From Agathobacter sp. (GTDB lineage Bacteria > Bacillota > Clostridia > Lachnospirales > Lachnospiraceae): a DNA stretch of 64,000 nucleotides. Position 1 is the stretch's first letter, and every line of letters begins with the position of its first letter. The position numbers and the translations under genes are program-made. The notes under the pieces were generated by a model, which ran no database searches, was not told the origin of the DNA, and was given only the letters and a program-made list of their open reading frames with translations. Shown one piece after another: positions 9,920 to 19,035 of the stretch. The stretch spans positions 1-64,000 of the forward strand of contig JAFQRZ010000003.1 of assembly GCA_017409825.1 (NCBI GenBank). Reading direction: 5' to 3'.

Positions 9920-12900
9920 ATGTTTATAGATCAGACGAAACAGGTAGAAAATTACACAAACGCATCTTCTTTGGAGAAAGGAAGAACTTCACCAGCCGAT
10001 AAGGTGCAGGAAGGTAATGGTGTATTAGATTTTAGTAAAATGCAGGAAACCTATCGCATGACAGAGAGTGGAAGCTTCTATATGCCAAATGCAGTTTATC
10101 AGAAACCAGAGGGGAAAGAAGAAGAATCTGTAGTCGATCAGTTAGATACACAGATGGATATGTCTGCAGAGAATCGTAAAAATCAAATGGTGGTAGTATC
10201 AAATACTGCATCTTCTGCAGATTTGGAAGAAATGTCGAAGGATGGTTTCGACTGCATGGATGCAGATAGTCGCACGATTATTACTGTTACGGATAAAATC
10301 AAAGCAGTGTTGGCAAAAGCGGGTGTAGACATTTCAATATATGGTGACGAGTTAAGCACGGAAGAACTTGAGGCTCTTACAGGAAATCCAGCGGTTGCAG
10401 CGCAGATTGAAAGAGCGTTAAAACAGGCAGATTTACCAACAACAGAAGCAAACATTACAGAGGGTGTGAAGGCTTATCAGGCAGCAGAAGAAATGTTGCC
10501 TTTGAATGATGCAACAAAGGAATATCTGTTGAAAAATGAATGGGAGCCAACTATTCAAAATATCTATATGGCGGCACATAGTGGAGTGGCGACACAGGGG
10601 AATTTACAGATTGATTTTTCTGCATTAGAGAAGCAGATGGAACAGATTATTCAGTCTTCTGGACTTCCTGTTTCCGAGGAAAGTAAGGCAAATTGCCAGT
10701 GGCTGATTCAGAAGAACATTGGTCTGACAGTATCAAATCTTCGTTATTTGGATGGATTGAATCAGTTATCCCATACCTTAGCTAAAGGAGAAGGAAAAAC
10801 CTTGGATATGCAGCAGGTGATTGCACGTATCATGGAAGCAATTCGCGATGGTAGACGTCCAATGGAGGCTCTCCTTTTGGATGGTTTTTCGTATGAGGAT
10901 AGAGCACAGAGTGCAATGAACACGATTATGGAAGCGCAGGATTGTGATGTAGCATATTGTGTAGAGCAGCAGTTGACCATCTCTGTTGAAAATCTACAGA
11001 CAGCAATCGCGAATCGAGGAGAACAGGCTGAGGTATCCATAAGCATAGAGATGACTACCAATATTACCTTCGTTACCGCTAAGCGTCAGTTAGAAGAGAC
11101 ACGTCTTGCTATGACAACAGAAGCAAACTATGCCTTATTAAAGAGAGGAATTTCGATTGACACCAAGCCATTGGAACAGGTAGTTGAGAATTTAAAAAGT
11201 TTAGAAGACCAGTATTATAAAGATTTATTGAATCAAAACGGAGTAGAGGCAACAGAAGAAAACGTTTCTATTTTCTCTACAACTACAAGACATGTAGAAG
11301 AGCTGAAATTCCAGCCGGCGTACGTATTGGATATCCATTCTGCAGATGAGACACTGAGTCATATTCATCAGGAAGGAACGGCTTTAAAAGCAAAGATGGA
11401 TACGGTGCTTCAGTCGTATGAAGTGCTATGGACAGCACCACGAAAAGATATGGGTGACTCTATTCAGAAAGCATTTGCAAATGTAGATGATATCTTAACG
11501 GATTTGGATTTGGAAAAGAGTGAGTGGAATCAGAGAGCGGTACGTATTTTGGCGTATAACGAGACTGAAATTACAGTAGAACATATCAACCAAATCAAAG
11601 ATGTAGATATGGAAATGCAGAAATTGTTCCGTAATTTAACACCAGCAGCAACATTAGAATTGATTCGTGAAGGGAAAAATCCACTTGATATGGAAATCAG
11701 CCAGTTGAATCAAGTAGTAGAAACGATGCAGGCGGAAACAGGAGAAAAGGAACAGGAGAGATTTAGCAAGTTCCTTTGGAAGCTAGAACAGAACCAGGAA
11801 ATTACGGCAGAGGAAAGAGATAGCTATATTGGGATTTATCGTTTAATTGCGCAGGTTGAGAAAACGGATGGAGCGGCTATTGGAGCATTATTAAATCAAG
11901 GGGCAGATATTACCATGCGAAATATCCTTACGGCTATGCGTTCTGCGAAAAAGGATATGGACTATAAAATTGATGACGATTTTGCTGGAGCGAAAGCGAC
12001 ATCAAAAGGACCACGTATTGATGCACAGATTATGGCTTCCTTCCAGACGAATTGCATGAAAGAAGCGGCAGATATGCTCTCCCCAGAAGCATTAGAGCAG
12101 ATTCAGGAATGGGAAGAGATGACGCCGGAACAGTTTTTGGAAAGCTTGCAGAAGCAGATGCAGAGTGAGGAGAGTGTTGCATTAGAGCAACAGTATCATA
12201 ATGAGCTTGCACAGGAATATGCTGGGGTATTAGAAGCTTCGGATGATGTGTACGCATTTTTGGAGAAGTACGATATGAAGAATAGTGCCAGAAACGTATT
12301 GGCAGCTTCTCGTTTATTACAAAATCCAAGTAATGTTTTTGATAAACTGTTTGATACAGAAGGAAAGAGCTTGGATTATCAGGAGATGATTGCAGACTTA
12401 AAGGCACAGGTGTTGGAAGATTTCGCAGAAGCAGTTAAGACACCAGAAGAAATGGTAAAAGCACAGGCAACATTGGCAGAAGTAGCGGAGCGCGTGATGC
12501 AGACCATGATTATTGAAAATGAAACTATTAGTGCAAAGGATTTAAATGATTTACGTCTGATGAGCCAGCAGTTCTATCTGTGTCAGCAAAAAGCAGAGGA
12601 AGAAAGCTTCTTAGTTCCAGTAGAAACAGGTGATAGCGTAACAGGTGTTAGTCTGAAAATTGTACGTGGAAAAGCGGACAAGGGACTGGTGGATATTTTC
12701 TTCCGAGGTGCTTTGATGGAGAAAGTAGCGGCATCGTTTGAAGCAAAAGAGAATGGTATATCCGGTGTAATTGCAACAACGGATGAAGAGACCCGACAGT
12801 ATTTGGCACAAAATTTAAATCAGTTCATTGGAAGAATGCAGGAAGGCAGCGAGGAAGCAATTGATGTAACCATTACTCGCGTAGATAACTTGTCTGCATG

Positions 12901-13012
12901 GCAATTTGAAAAGAACACTTTGTCTGAACAGGGTGAAGCAACACCCGTTCAAACAAAGCGACTTTATCATATTGCAGAAAGTTTTATTCAGACGATATCT
13001 GATTTGATGTAG
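9920..13012 (+). CDS. DUF6240-type protein, possibly FliK-like
   Basis: This is a 1030-residue, mostly helical, Gln/Glu-rich soluble protein without signal peptide or membrane segment. The length and sequence style match the DUF6240 proteins of Lachnospiraceae. The last about 120 residues (from SLKIVRGKADKGLVDIFFRG) look like the small C-terminal domain of flagellar hook-length control proteins: a beta strand, a long helix with QYLAQNLNQ, then a strand. A sigma-28-like -10 sits upstream. A role in flagellar assembly is therefore inferred, not shown. AAGGAG precedes ATG 9920. The last 29 bases overlap the convergent amidase gene. Confidence 0.7.
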   Translation: MFIDQTKQVENYTNASSLEKGRTSPADKVQEGNGVLDFSKMQETYRMTESGSFYMPNAVYQKPEGKEEESVVDQLDTQMDMSAENRKNQMVVVSNTASSADLEEMSKDGFDCMDADSRTIITVTDKIKAVLAKAGVDISIYGDELSTEELEALTGNPAVAAQIERALKQADLPTTEANITEGVKAYQAAEEMLPLNDATKEYLLKNEWEPTIQNIYMAAHSGVATQGNLQIDFSALEKQMEQIIQSSGLPVSEESKANCQWLIQKNIGLTVSNLRYLDGLNQLSHTLAKGEGKTLDMQQVIARIMEAIRDGRRPMEALLLDGFSYEDRAQSAMNTIMEAQDCDVAYCVEQQLTISVENLQTAIANRGEQAEVSISIEMTTNITFVTAKRQLEETRLAMTTEANYALLKRGISIDTKPLEQVVENLKSLEDQYYKDLLNQNGVEATEENVSIFSTTTRHVEELKFQPAYVLDIHSADETLSHIHQEGTALKAKMDTVLQSYEVLWTAPRKDMGDSIQKAFANVDDILTDLDLEKSEWNQRAVRILAYNETEITVEHINQIKDVDMEMQKLFRNLTPAATLELIREGKNPLDMEISQLNQVVETMQAETGEKEQERFSKFLWKLEQNQEITAEERDSYIGIYRLIAQVEKTDGAAIGALLNQGADITMRNILTAMRSAKKDMDYKIDDDFAGAKATSKGPRIDAQIMASFQTNCMKEAADMLSPEALEQIQEWEEMTPEQFLESLQKQMQSEESVALEQQYHNELAQEYAGVLEASDDVYAFLEKYDMKNSARNVLAASRLLQNPSNVFDKLFDTEGKSLDYQEMIADLKAQVLEDFAEAVKTPEEMVKAQATLAEVAERVMQTMIIENETISAKDLNDLRLMSQQFYLCQQKAEEESFLVPVETGDSVTGVSLKIVRGKADKGLVDIFFRGALMEKVAASFEAKENGISGVIATTDEETRQYLAQNLNQFIGRMQEGSEEAIDVTITRVDNLSAWQFEKNTLSEQGEATPVQTKRLYHIAESFIQTISDLM

Positions 13013-13736
13013 TAGTTTCGTAATAAGAAAGAATACCCATAAAAATAGACTCTGCGACACGAGATTGATATTCATCCTGTGTCAATAAGTCTGCTTCAGT
13101 AGGATTACTTAAGAACCCACATTCTACAATAACAGTAGGTGTGGGTGTTCTTGTTAGTAGATAGTAGTTTGCATTCGCCTGTGGTGCACGTTTTTTGGCA
13201 GGAGCAAGCTGTGTATTTAAAACATCTTGAATTATCTGAGCCATGGTTGCACTTTCTTCGGAGTCTTTATAGTAGAAGACCTGTGGTCCGCTGGATGAGG
13301 CATCGGTAAAGCTGTTTTGGTGAATACTGATGGTAAAGAAAGGGTCCAAACGCGTAACCATTTCAATTCGAGCAATCATATCGTCTTTTTTCTTGGAGGA
13401 CGAATTGGCAGGAGCTAGTAGAGCATCCTTTTCTCGTGTGAGCTGAACCGTAAAGCCTTCTTCTTCTAGAAGCTTCTGCAACTTCTTTACAATGGATAAA
13501 TTGATATCCTTTTCTAATGCTCCATTTACTCCCACTTTCCCGGGATCGAATCCACCATGCCCAGCATCTAAAACGATAAGTGGATAGTCCTTTTTCTCAG
13601 CAGATTCTTCCGTACTATCCTCGGTGGAGGATAGATGTTCGGTAGAGGAGGGGTCATCCTCGGACGGTTTTGTGAAGGTATACAGTAGCAAAAGTAAAAT
13701 AACAGAAAAGATGATTCCATAAAAAAATTTTGGCAT
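12984..13736 (-). CDS. N-acetylmuramoyl-L-alanine amidase (Amidase_3, CwlD-like)
   Basis: The 250-residue protein has an N-terminal membrane anchor (about residues 4-22), an acidic Ser/Thr/Glu linker to about residue 50, and an Amidase_3 zinc hydrolase domain. Visible metal and catalytic residues are His in LDAGHGG, Glu in GALEKDINL, His in ISIHQNSF and Glu in VECGFLSNP. It would cleave the amide bond between MurNAc and L-Ala in peptidoglycan, outside the membrane. CwlD acts with spore cortex enzymes, and the upstream GH18 gene on the same strand resembles SleL/YaaH, so a spore or wall role is plausible. Its start codon lies inside a large hairpin (see 13721-13781). Confidence 0.88.
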   Translation of the reverse strand: MPKFFYGIIFSVILLLLLYTFTKPSEDDPSSTEHLSSTEDSTEESAEKKDYPLIVLDAGHGGFDPGKVGVNGALEKDINLSIVKKLQKLLEEEGFTVQLTREKDALLAPANSSSKKKDDMIARIEMVTRLDPFFTISIHQNSFTDASSSGPQVFYYKDSEESATMAQIIQDVLNTQLAPAKKRAPQANANYYLLTRTPTPTVIVECGFLSNPTEADLLTQDEYQSRVAESIFMGILSYYETTTSNQISSE

Positions 13737-13781
13737 AAGAGATACCTTTTGATATGTACAATTGGTATATCTTATGCCAAA
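13721..13781 (-). terminator. Terminator-like hairpin covering the amidase start codon
   Basis: On the minus strand, an 18-nt arm (13764-13781) pairs with 13729-13746 with a single mismatch and a 17-nt loop, followed by A and seven T residues. It has the form of an intrinsic terminator for the upstream GH18 gene. The ATG of the amidase (13736-13734) lies in its 3' arm, and the T run is already coding. Confidence 0.75.
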
Positions 13782-13799
13782 GTTTTGAGTTTATGTTTT

Positions 13800-15530
13800 C
13801 TAATTGATATATTTGATAATCATTTCCCAGATAGAAGTATTGTCCAAATCACTACTCCAGAAAGCAGCGCCAGCAAGTTTGTATTCTTGCATAACCTTTA
13901 ATTTTTCTTCAATTGAGGTTTCGTCTTCCAGCCACATTTTGTAAGTGATGCCATTTTTTACGGTTTCACCATAGTATTGTCCGGCTGTGTCTAGCCATTC
14001 TGGAGAAGAGATGTTTTCATTCATCCAGTTTTTGGCTGAGGTTAAACCATAGTTTTTAAATCCTATGATGTAGGAAACTTCTTCCGCATCTTCATCCGAA
14101 GTTGGTGTCAGATTCCATAACTTAGAATAAAAAGGAACGCCTAACACCAGCTGATCTGCAGGTACATCTTCTGCCAAGATATTTTTCACGCTTTCTTCCA
14201 CCCAGTCGAGAGAAGCAACAGGGCCTTCGCCGCTTGCCTGCCCCCAATGCTGGTCGTATGCCATCATGCAGATATAATCTACGAAATCGGCCTGTTCGCT
14301 GTATTTGTAAACCCCGTTAAAGGAAGTAGGTATCGCAACTGCAGTGGAAAGAATGATGTCATTGTTTTCACACTTAATCGATAATTCACGGAGGAATTGA
14401 ATATAAGCATCTCCTAATTCCGTTTCTTTGATGGATTCGAAGTCAATATTGATACCATCTAAATTGTACTGCAATGCCTGTGACACAATCTGGTTTACGA
14501 GATTCTGTCGGCTGGAAGTATGTGTAAGTACATAATTTGTATCAACATCTGCATTGCTTAAAGCAAAGTTCTTTACCAAGGCCCAAACCTCTACGCCATG
14601 GTCATGTGCATAGGTAACATAATCGGTACTAGCCAGGCTGGAAATATTTCCCTTATTATCTCTGAGTTCGAACCAGGTTGGGCTTACAACATCTACGCCT
14701 TTTGTAGTAGAAAGGATAGTTGTGATTTCGCTGTTGGCAGCTTTGCTATAAACGGGATGCCAAAGCATATTTATGGTTTTGTCTTTTTTAATATGATGGA
14801 AGGTCTCTGGTTCATAGTCACTGGTCAGAGCAAGCGTGGTTGCATTCTTTAGTTTATTAGAACGAACATAACCAACGATACCATCTGCAGTACAAACCTT
14901 TGACCATTTCTTGTCTGTCTCAAGAACCGTAAGGGTGTCTCCCTTTTTCACATCTGCTAAGATTGGACTTTTGATTCCACCCTGCAAACGAACCTCGGTA
15001 TTTCCTTTTAAGGTAGAAACAGAAATTTCTTTCCAGTCGTTTGTGATTACGAGACGGGAAGGCGACTCATAAAAGGAATAGGTAAAATCAGAATATTTCT
15101 TTACAAATTCCAAATCAACCCAGGCAGAATCCGCAGTTGCTTTTACGATAGGTCTGCCGTAGTCACTGCTGGATTTACCAACGGAATAGCTGGATGCCTC
15201 TGCTTTGGCTGAGATTACATGAGAAGCAGTGGTGTACAGTAAGATATTTTCATTCGCATCCCAATAGAAGCGTTCATTTAAAACATCATGTACAAAAGCA
15301 TAATCCAGATATACATGGTCATTAATTATAGTAGCGAAGCTATCGGAAATCGCATTGTTTATGGTAATTGCAACTTGAGAAGCTTCTGAAAGATTATAAT
15401 ATTCGGTTAACTCCAAATGTTCTTTCGTAGGGGTGTATTTTTCAATAAGCTTGACAGCTCCAACAATTAAGAGCACCAAGAGAATACATCCCACGACGAG
15501 TAGAACAGGTAGAACTTGTTTCTTTTTCAT
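13800..15530 (-). CDS. Membrane-anchored GH18 glycosidase with SH3 domain
   Basis: The 576-residue protein has an N-terminal transmembrane anchor (residues 7-27). Next comes a region of about 130 residues resembling copper-amine-oxidase N-terminal repeats, then a bacterial SH3 domain (VRLQGGIKSPILADVKKGDTLTV onward, about residues 180-230). The C-terminal GH18 barrel carries the signature LDGINIDFESIK, in which Glu is the catalytic acid. Related YaaH/SleL proteins cut peptidoglycan glycan strands in germinating spores; chitinase activity is less likely. It probably acts at the outer face of the membrane. A good promoter lies at 15570-15598 and the amidase gene follows after 63 bases. Confidence 0.85.
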   Translation of the reverse strand: MKKKQVLPVLLVVGCILLVLLIVGAVKLIEKYTPTKEHLELTEYYNLSEASQVAITINNAISDSFATIINDHVYLDYAFVHDVLNERFYWDANENILLYTTASHVISAKAEASSYSVGKSSSDYGRPIVKATADSAWVDLEFVKKYSDFTYSFYESPSRLVITNDWKEISVSTLKGNTEVRLQGGIKSPILADVKKGDTLTVLETDKKWSKVCTADGIVGYVRSNKLKNATTLALTSDYEPETFHHIKKDKTINMLWHPVYSKAANSEITTILSTTKGVDVVSPTWFELRDNKGNISSLASTDYVTYAHDHGVEVWALVKNFALSNADVDTNYVLTHTSSRQNLVNQIVSQALQYNLDGINIDFESIKETELGDAYIQFLRELSIKCENNDIILSTAVAIPTSFNGVYKYSEQADFVDYICMMAYDQHWGQASGEGPVASLDWVEESVKNILAEDVPADQLVLGVPFYSKLWNLTPTSDEDAEEVSYIIGFKNYGLTSAKNWMNENISSPEWLDTAGQYYGETVKNGITYKMWLEDETSIEEKLKVMQEYKLAGAAFWSSDLDNTSIWEMIIKYIN

Positions 15531-15569
15531 ACAAAAACCTTCCTTATATAAATTATCCTATACATAACA

Positions 15570-15598
15570 ATTATAACATTGTATGTATTCAGTTTCAA
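15570..15598 (-). promoter_or_regulatory. Sigma-A type promoter of the GH18 gene
   Basis: Read on the minus strand, TTGAAA (15598-15593) and TATAAT (15575-15570) are separated by exactly 17 bases, about 40 bases before the start codon. Confidence 0.75.
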
Positions 15599-15624
15599 AT
15601 ATATTGTCGGATTTTAAGGAAATA

Positions 15625-15658
15625 ATAAGAAGAGCGTCGATTAGGGCGCCCTTCTTAT
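15625..15658 (-). terminator. Hairpin terminator after the P-loop gene
   Basis: ATAAGAAGGGCG and CGCTCTTCTTAT (minus strand) form a 12-bp stem with one G-U pair and a 10-base loop. The following TATTTCC is a weak T tract. It separates the kinase/P-loop unit from the GH18 gene; the rest of 15531-15785 shows no gene. Confidence 0.6.
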
Positions 15659-15785
15659 CACGTATCTTTTTTTCTTTTTTACGAATCCAAATAATTAAGA
15701 CATTGAAACCCCTTCCCCACATATTAGTGTGAGGTTAAGAATTGAACCAGTCACCCAATCCCCATGGTTGAAAACATATTCCTTT

Positions 15786-16376
15786 CTAAAGATTCCGAAA
15801 AAGCAGGGAAAATGCACAAAAGTGTCTTGGTTCTAAATGAAACGGATTTGGGATATAAGGAAAAGAGATTTGCTGCAATGGTTCAGAAAAAACAGAAAAA
15901 CTGGTTTTTTCTTCATCCAAATTCATAATCAACTGAATACAATTCTTTTCTTGCTGATTTTTAAAAGTTTTTTCTATTTTTTCTTCGATTTTTGCAAATC
16001 TCCACTTACTTGGGCTACATACAAGAAACTGTTTGTTACAACGTAGAAATTCAGTGGTGGTATATGTATTTAAAACACCCATATCCAATATAAAGTACCG
16101 ATAGTCTTTGTGCAAAATCTCTGGCAAGGAGGTAACGGTTGTATTTGGAAAAAATACAATTCCTTTATACGTAAAGGATGGCTTTCCTTTTTTGGGAGAA
16201 AGAGCACAAATCTGATTTGTAGTATTTAATTCAATATAGGCAGTTTTCATCCCCAATTTACTACATGCAAAATTTGCCAATGAAAGCGCAATGTGGGTGG
16301 TTCCCAAACCGCGTTCTACACTGCCAACACCGATTATTTTTTTGGAATAAACTTGTTTCTTAAATGGAAAAATAAT
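15786..16376 (-). CDS. Small P-loop (MinD/TadZ-like) protein, probable AUU start
   Basis: The N-terminus reads KKIIGVGSVERGLGTTHIALSLANF, a deviant Walker A of the ParA/MinD/TadZ kind, followed by a second-strand motif FILDMG. About 197 residues. No ATG, GTG or TTG lies in a sensible place: the first such codon, TTG 16307, would remove the P-loop. ATT at 16376 is preceded by AGGAGG at 16387-16382 with 5-base spacing, so I infer an AUU start. The gene overlaps the end of the kinase gene by 43 bases. Alternatively it is made by -1 frameshifting at the A7 run (16343-16337) just before the kinase stop codon. Function unknown. Confidence 0.65.
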   Translation of the reverse strand: MIFPFKKQVYSKKIIGVGSVERGLGTTHIALSLANFACSKLGMKTAYIELNTTNQICALSPKKGKPSFTYKGIVFFPNTTVTSLPEILHKDYRYFILDMGVLNTYTTTEFLRCNKQFLVCSPSKWRFAKIEEKIEKTFKNQQEKNCIQLIMNLDEEKTSFSVFSEPLQQISFPYIPNPFHLEPRHFCAFSLLFRNL

Positions 16377-17686
16377 GAATTCCTCCTTTTTATTTGTAAA
16401 AGCGATGAAAAAAGAGAAACTTTGTCAGAAGTGACTCCAAACGGAGTCTGTTCATAAGGATAAAAATATACTTCTTGTGCAAACTGTTTTGAAAAACAGT
16501 GCATCGTATTCTTTTGCGCCATATTACAAATAATATTTAGATGTGAAGATTGTTTTTGAAGGATTTCGCCTTTTTGAAAAGCATCATGCCAATGCCAGAT
16601 ACCATTGCTGCAAACTAGGAATATGGCATCAAAGTCCATATCTTCTGGAGGAAGTGTGTTTCCATAATCATAGACCGAAAATTCAGCAGCAGAGTCTTCG
16701 GATAAGGAAACACCGGGACCATAGAATGGAAATCCCTTGAAATAACGATAGCAAATCATACCATTGGTTTCCTTTATGGGAAATAAAAACGGATAAAGTT
16801 TCCGTAGGCTATTCCCAGTCCGTTGTTCGTAATAAATACTTTGATATCCCATATAATTTAAGGTGGAAACCAAAGAAAACGAGATATGAGTGGAACCACA
16901 ACCTGCGTGGCTGCCCACAATGGCTATCTTTTTACGAGAATGCAGTTGCGTAAATAAAATTTTTTCTTGTTCCATTGCCGAAATGAAATCATCCACCGTT
17001 TCAAGACGATGATTTGGATTTTCAGCGGTAGCCTTTTTTAAGATTTTGTGAAGGTTGGGAGAGATGGTGGTATCTACGTGGCAGGAAAGATCCAGTAAGA
17101 TTTTTCCGATGCTATAGATATCCGACTGAAGATTTAGTTTTCCTAAGGCAAGCTCAGGAGCACTAAAGGCTTCGTTCCCAAAAAGAGACGTAAGATTTCC
17201 CAAATTGGTAAGAAATGTTGCTACGTTAAAATCAATTAATTTTATCTGCATTCCACATACTATAATATGCTCCGGTTTTAAGTCTAAATAAAGAATCGGA
17301 GATGGTTTTAGGTTATGTAAATACCGAAAAATATTGCACAATTGTAGACTCAAATCTAAAAATGTACTTTGGGAAATGTTTGGTTGATGAAGCAGAAAAT
17401 GTTCTAAAGTTTCTCCTTCCACGTATTCCTCGATGAGATAATAAGCGATCTCATCTTCCTCGATGTCATATAAACATGGAATGCCGGGATGTTGTAATGA
17501 CTTTAAAAGCTGTGCTTCATGTAGTAGAGAGTCTGTCATACTAGTCGTTTTGGGGATGATTTTGATAGCACGATAGCACTCTAGAATTGTGTGTTTGGAA
17601 AGATATACAGTACCAAAATTGCCAGTACCGAGTGTAGAAATGATTTCATATTTTCCAAACAGAATATCATTTGGTTTTTGTTGCAT
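16334..17686 (-). CDS. Ser/Thr protein kinase fused to a P-loop-like domain
   Basis: Residues 10-265 form a Hanks-type kinase: glycine loop GTGNFGTVYL, Lys in YRAIKII, catalytic Asp in LYLDLKPEHII (in place of HRD), and LIDFNVA in place of DFG. The Lys and both Asp are present, so activity is plausible, though the DFN variant is unusual. From about residue 270 a second domain starts with KKIAIVGSHAGCGSTHISFSL, a ParA/MinD-like P-loop. No transmembrane segment or PASTA repeat is seen. I chose ATG 17686 because GAGGTG lies just upstream; ATG 17710 lacks a site. The FHA protein at 28563 is a possible partner by analogy only. Confidence 0.8.
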   Translation of the reverse strand: MQQKPNDILFGKYEIISTLGTGNFGTVYLSKHTILECYRAIKIIPKTTSMTDSLLHEAQLLKSLQHPGIPCLYDIEEDEIAYYLIEEYVEGETLEHFLLHQPNISQSTFLDLSLQLCNIFRYLHNLKPSPILYLDLKPEHIIVCGMQIKLIDFNVATFLTNLGNLTSLFGNEAFSAPELALGKLNLQSDIYSIGKILLDLSCHVDTTISPNLHKILKKATAENPNHRLETVDDFISAMEQEKILFTQLHSRKKIAIVGSHAGCGSTHISFSLVSTLNYMGYQSIYYEQRTGNSLRKLYPFLFPIKETNGMICYRYFKGFPFYGPGVSLSEDSAAEFSVYDYGNTLPPEDMDFDAIFLVCSNGIWHWHDAFQKGEILQKQSSHLNIICNMAQKNTMHCFSKQFAQEVYFYPYEQTPFGVTSDKVSLFSSLLQIKRRNSLFFHLRNKFIPKK

Positions 17687-17801
17687 ATTCACCTCGTGAC
17701 AGCAACGCATCTCGTGTAAACAGATATATCACAAAAAATTTAGTATTGCAAGAAAAATTTTTCGAAACCCTTTTTTTAGAAAAATTTCATGGTGCATTAT
17801 C

Positions 17802-17830
17802 TTTACAGAAAGTGGGGAGTTGTTTATAAT
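17802..17830 (+). promoter_or_regulatory. Promoter of mecA
   Basis: TTTACA (17802-17807) and TATAAT (17825-17830) are separated by 17 bases, 46 bases before the mecA start. It lies in the divergent gap between the kinase gene and mecA. Confidence 0.75.
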
Positions 17831-17875
17831 AAGTGTACGTTTTCTAACGATTTTCAAGGATAAGGAAGTGATGGA

Positions 17876-18535
17876 ATGAAAATTGAAAAAGTAAACGAAA
17901 ACCAAATCCGCTGTACCTTGAGTAAAAAAGATTTGGCGGATAGACAGATTAAGCTGAGTGAGCTTGCTTATGGTTCCGAAAAAGCGAAAGGGCTGTTTCG
18001 AGATATGATTGAGCAGGCAAACTATGAATTTGGCTTTGAGGCAGATGACATACCACTCATGATAGAGGCGATTCCTTTATCAGGGGAAAATATAATATTG
18101 CAGATTACCAAGGTGGAATATCCAGAGGAACTAGACACTCGTTTTTCCAAATTTTCGGAAATGGAGGAAGAGGAAGAAGAGGTTACAGGCGAGAGTTCCA
18201 TATTACCAGAACTTCAGGGAGAAAAGCTGGATGTGTTATCCAATCTGACGAAGTTGTTCGAATTTAAAAATCTCGAGCAGGTGGAACGTTTGGCCCAGGT
18301 TTTGGGCGGGTTTTATGAAGGGGAAAATGATTTATACAAGGATGAATTGAAAAATCGTTTGTATTTGCTGGTGCAAAAGAGTAGTCATACACCCGAAGAA
18401 TTCAACAAGGTATGTAATGTAATATCGGAATATGCCGTTCATAGGAAATATGTTCCTGCAAAGGAAGCCTTTTTGAAGGAGCATGGAAAGCTTCTTGTGA
18501 AAGGGAATGCATTGCAGATATTGGAGAATATTTAA
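17876..18535 (+). CDS. mecA: Adaptor protein MecA
   Basis: MecA recruits substrates to the ClpC unfoldase; in Bacillus it targets ComK and other regulators for ClpCP degradation. The 219-residue protein begins MKIEKVNENQIRCTLSKKDL, close to the family start. It has the N-terminal substrate domain, a short acidic linker (EEEEEE-type run near residues 96-104) and a C-terminal ClpC-binding domain. Length is normal for the family. It stands alone between its own promoter and a terminator. Confidence 0.9.
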   Translation: MKIEKVNENQIRCTLSKKDLADRQIKLSELAYGSEKAKGLFRDMIEQANYEFGFEADDIPLMIEAIPLSGENIILQITKVEYPEELDTRFSKFSEMEEEEEEVTGESSILPELQGEKLDVLSNLTKLFEFKNLEQVERLAQVLGGFYEGENDLYKDELKNRLYLLVQKSSHTPEEFNKVCNVISEYAVHRKYVPAKEAFLKEHGKLLVKGNALQILENI

Positions 18536-18564
18536 ACAATCCAGAAGCTAGCTCAAATAAAAAG

Positions 18565-18611
18565 ACCATGTCACAGTTGCAAGTATAATTACAATGTGTC
18601 ATGGTTTTTTT
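18565..18611. terminator. Terminator between mecA and the DUF1858 gene
   Basis: ACCATG..CACA pairs with TGTG..CATGGT with small internal mismatches and is followed by seven T on the plus strand. The A-rich stretch on the other side may let it serve the convergent DUF1858 gene as well. Confidence 0.75.
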
Positions 18612-18624
18612 GTTTTTGGATCGT

Positions 18625-18828
18625 TTAGTTATGTTCCAAGAAATTATTAATATCTTCTACTAAATCATCTGGATCAATTCCATGAACCATAGCAGCTTCT
18701 GCGATTGTTTCCATCTGAGCAGATGGGCAGCCAAGACAGTGCATACCAATTCCTAAAAGAAGTGGAGCGATGTCTGCATTAATCTGGAGAAGTTCGCCAA
18801 TCATGGTATCCTTAGTAACTTTTGCCAT
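18625..18828 (-). CDS. DUF1858 small redox/disulfide protein
   Basis: This 67-residue protein has the DUF1858 pattern: [15 protein letters not shown] at the start and [15 protein letters not shown], a CxxC pair, in the middle. The family is often found near hybrid-cluster proteins and is thought to have a redox-active disulfide, but its role is not established. AAGGAGG with 7-base spacing supports the start. It is convergent with mecA and divergent from flagellin. Confidence 0.85.
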   Translation of the reverse strand: MAKVTKDTMIGELLQINADIAPLLLGIGMHCLGCPSAQMETIAEAAMVHGIDPDDLVEDINNFLEHN

Positions 18829-18941
18829 GAGATGACCTCCTTATATTTCTTACTCTCGCTATTATAATACGTTTTCCAGTGAAAAGCAATTATATACTTT
18901 TTCCAATGCAAAAATCACAAATGAAAATGTCAGATAGAGGT

Positions 18942-18968
18942 TAAGAAATGCGAAAATATAGACGATAT
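18942..18968 (+). promoter_or_regulatory. Sigma-28 (FliA/SigD) promoter of flagellin
   Basis: TAAG (18942-18945), a 15-base spacer, then GACGATAT (18961-18968) match the TAAA-N15-GCCGATAT consensus at 10 of 12 positions. The start of transcription would leave a leader of about 60 bases before flagellin. The position, directly upstream of flagellin, makes this a strong call. Confidence 0.85.
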
Positions 18969-19035
18969 ACTAAGCAGAAATGACATGGCAGTCAAAATAT
19001 TCGCATGGAAGCGCAGTGGATGAAGGGAAAGTATT

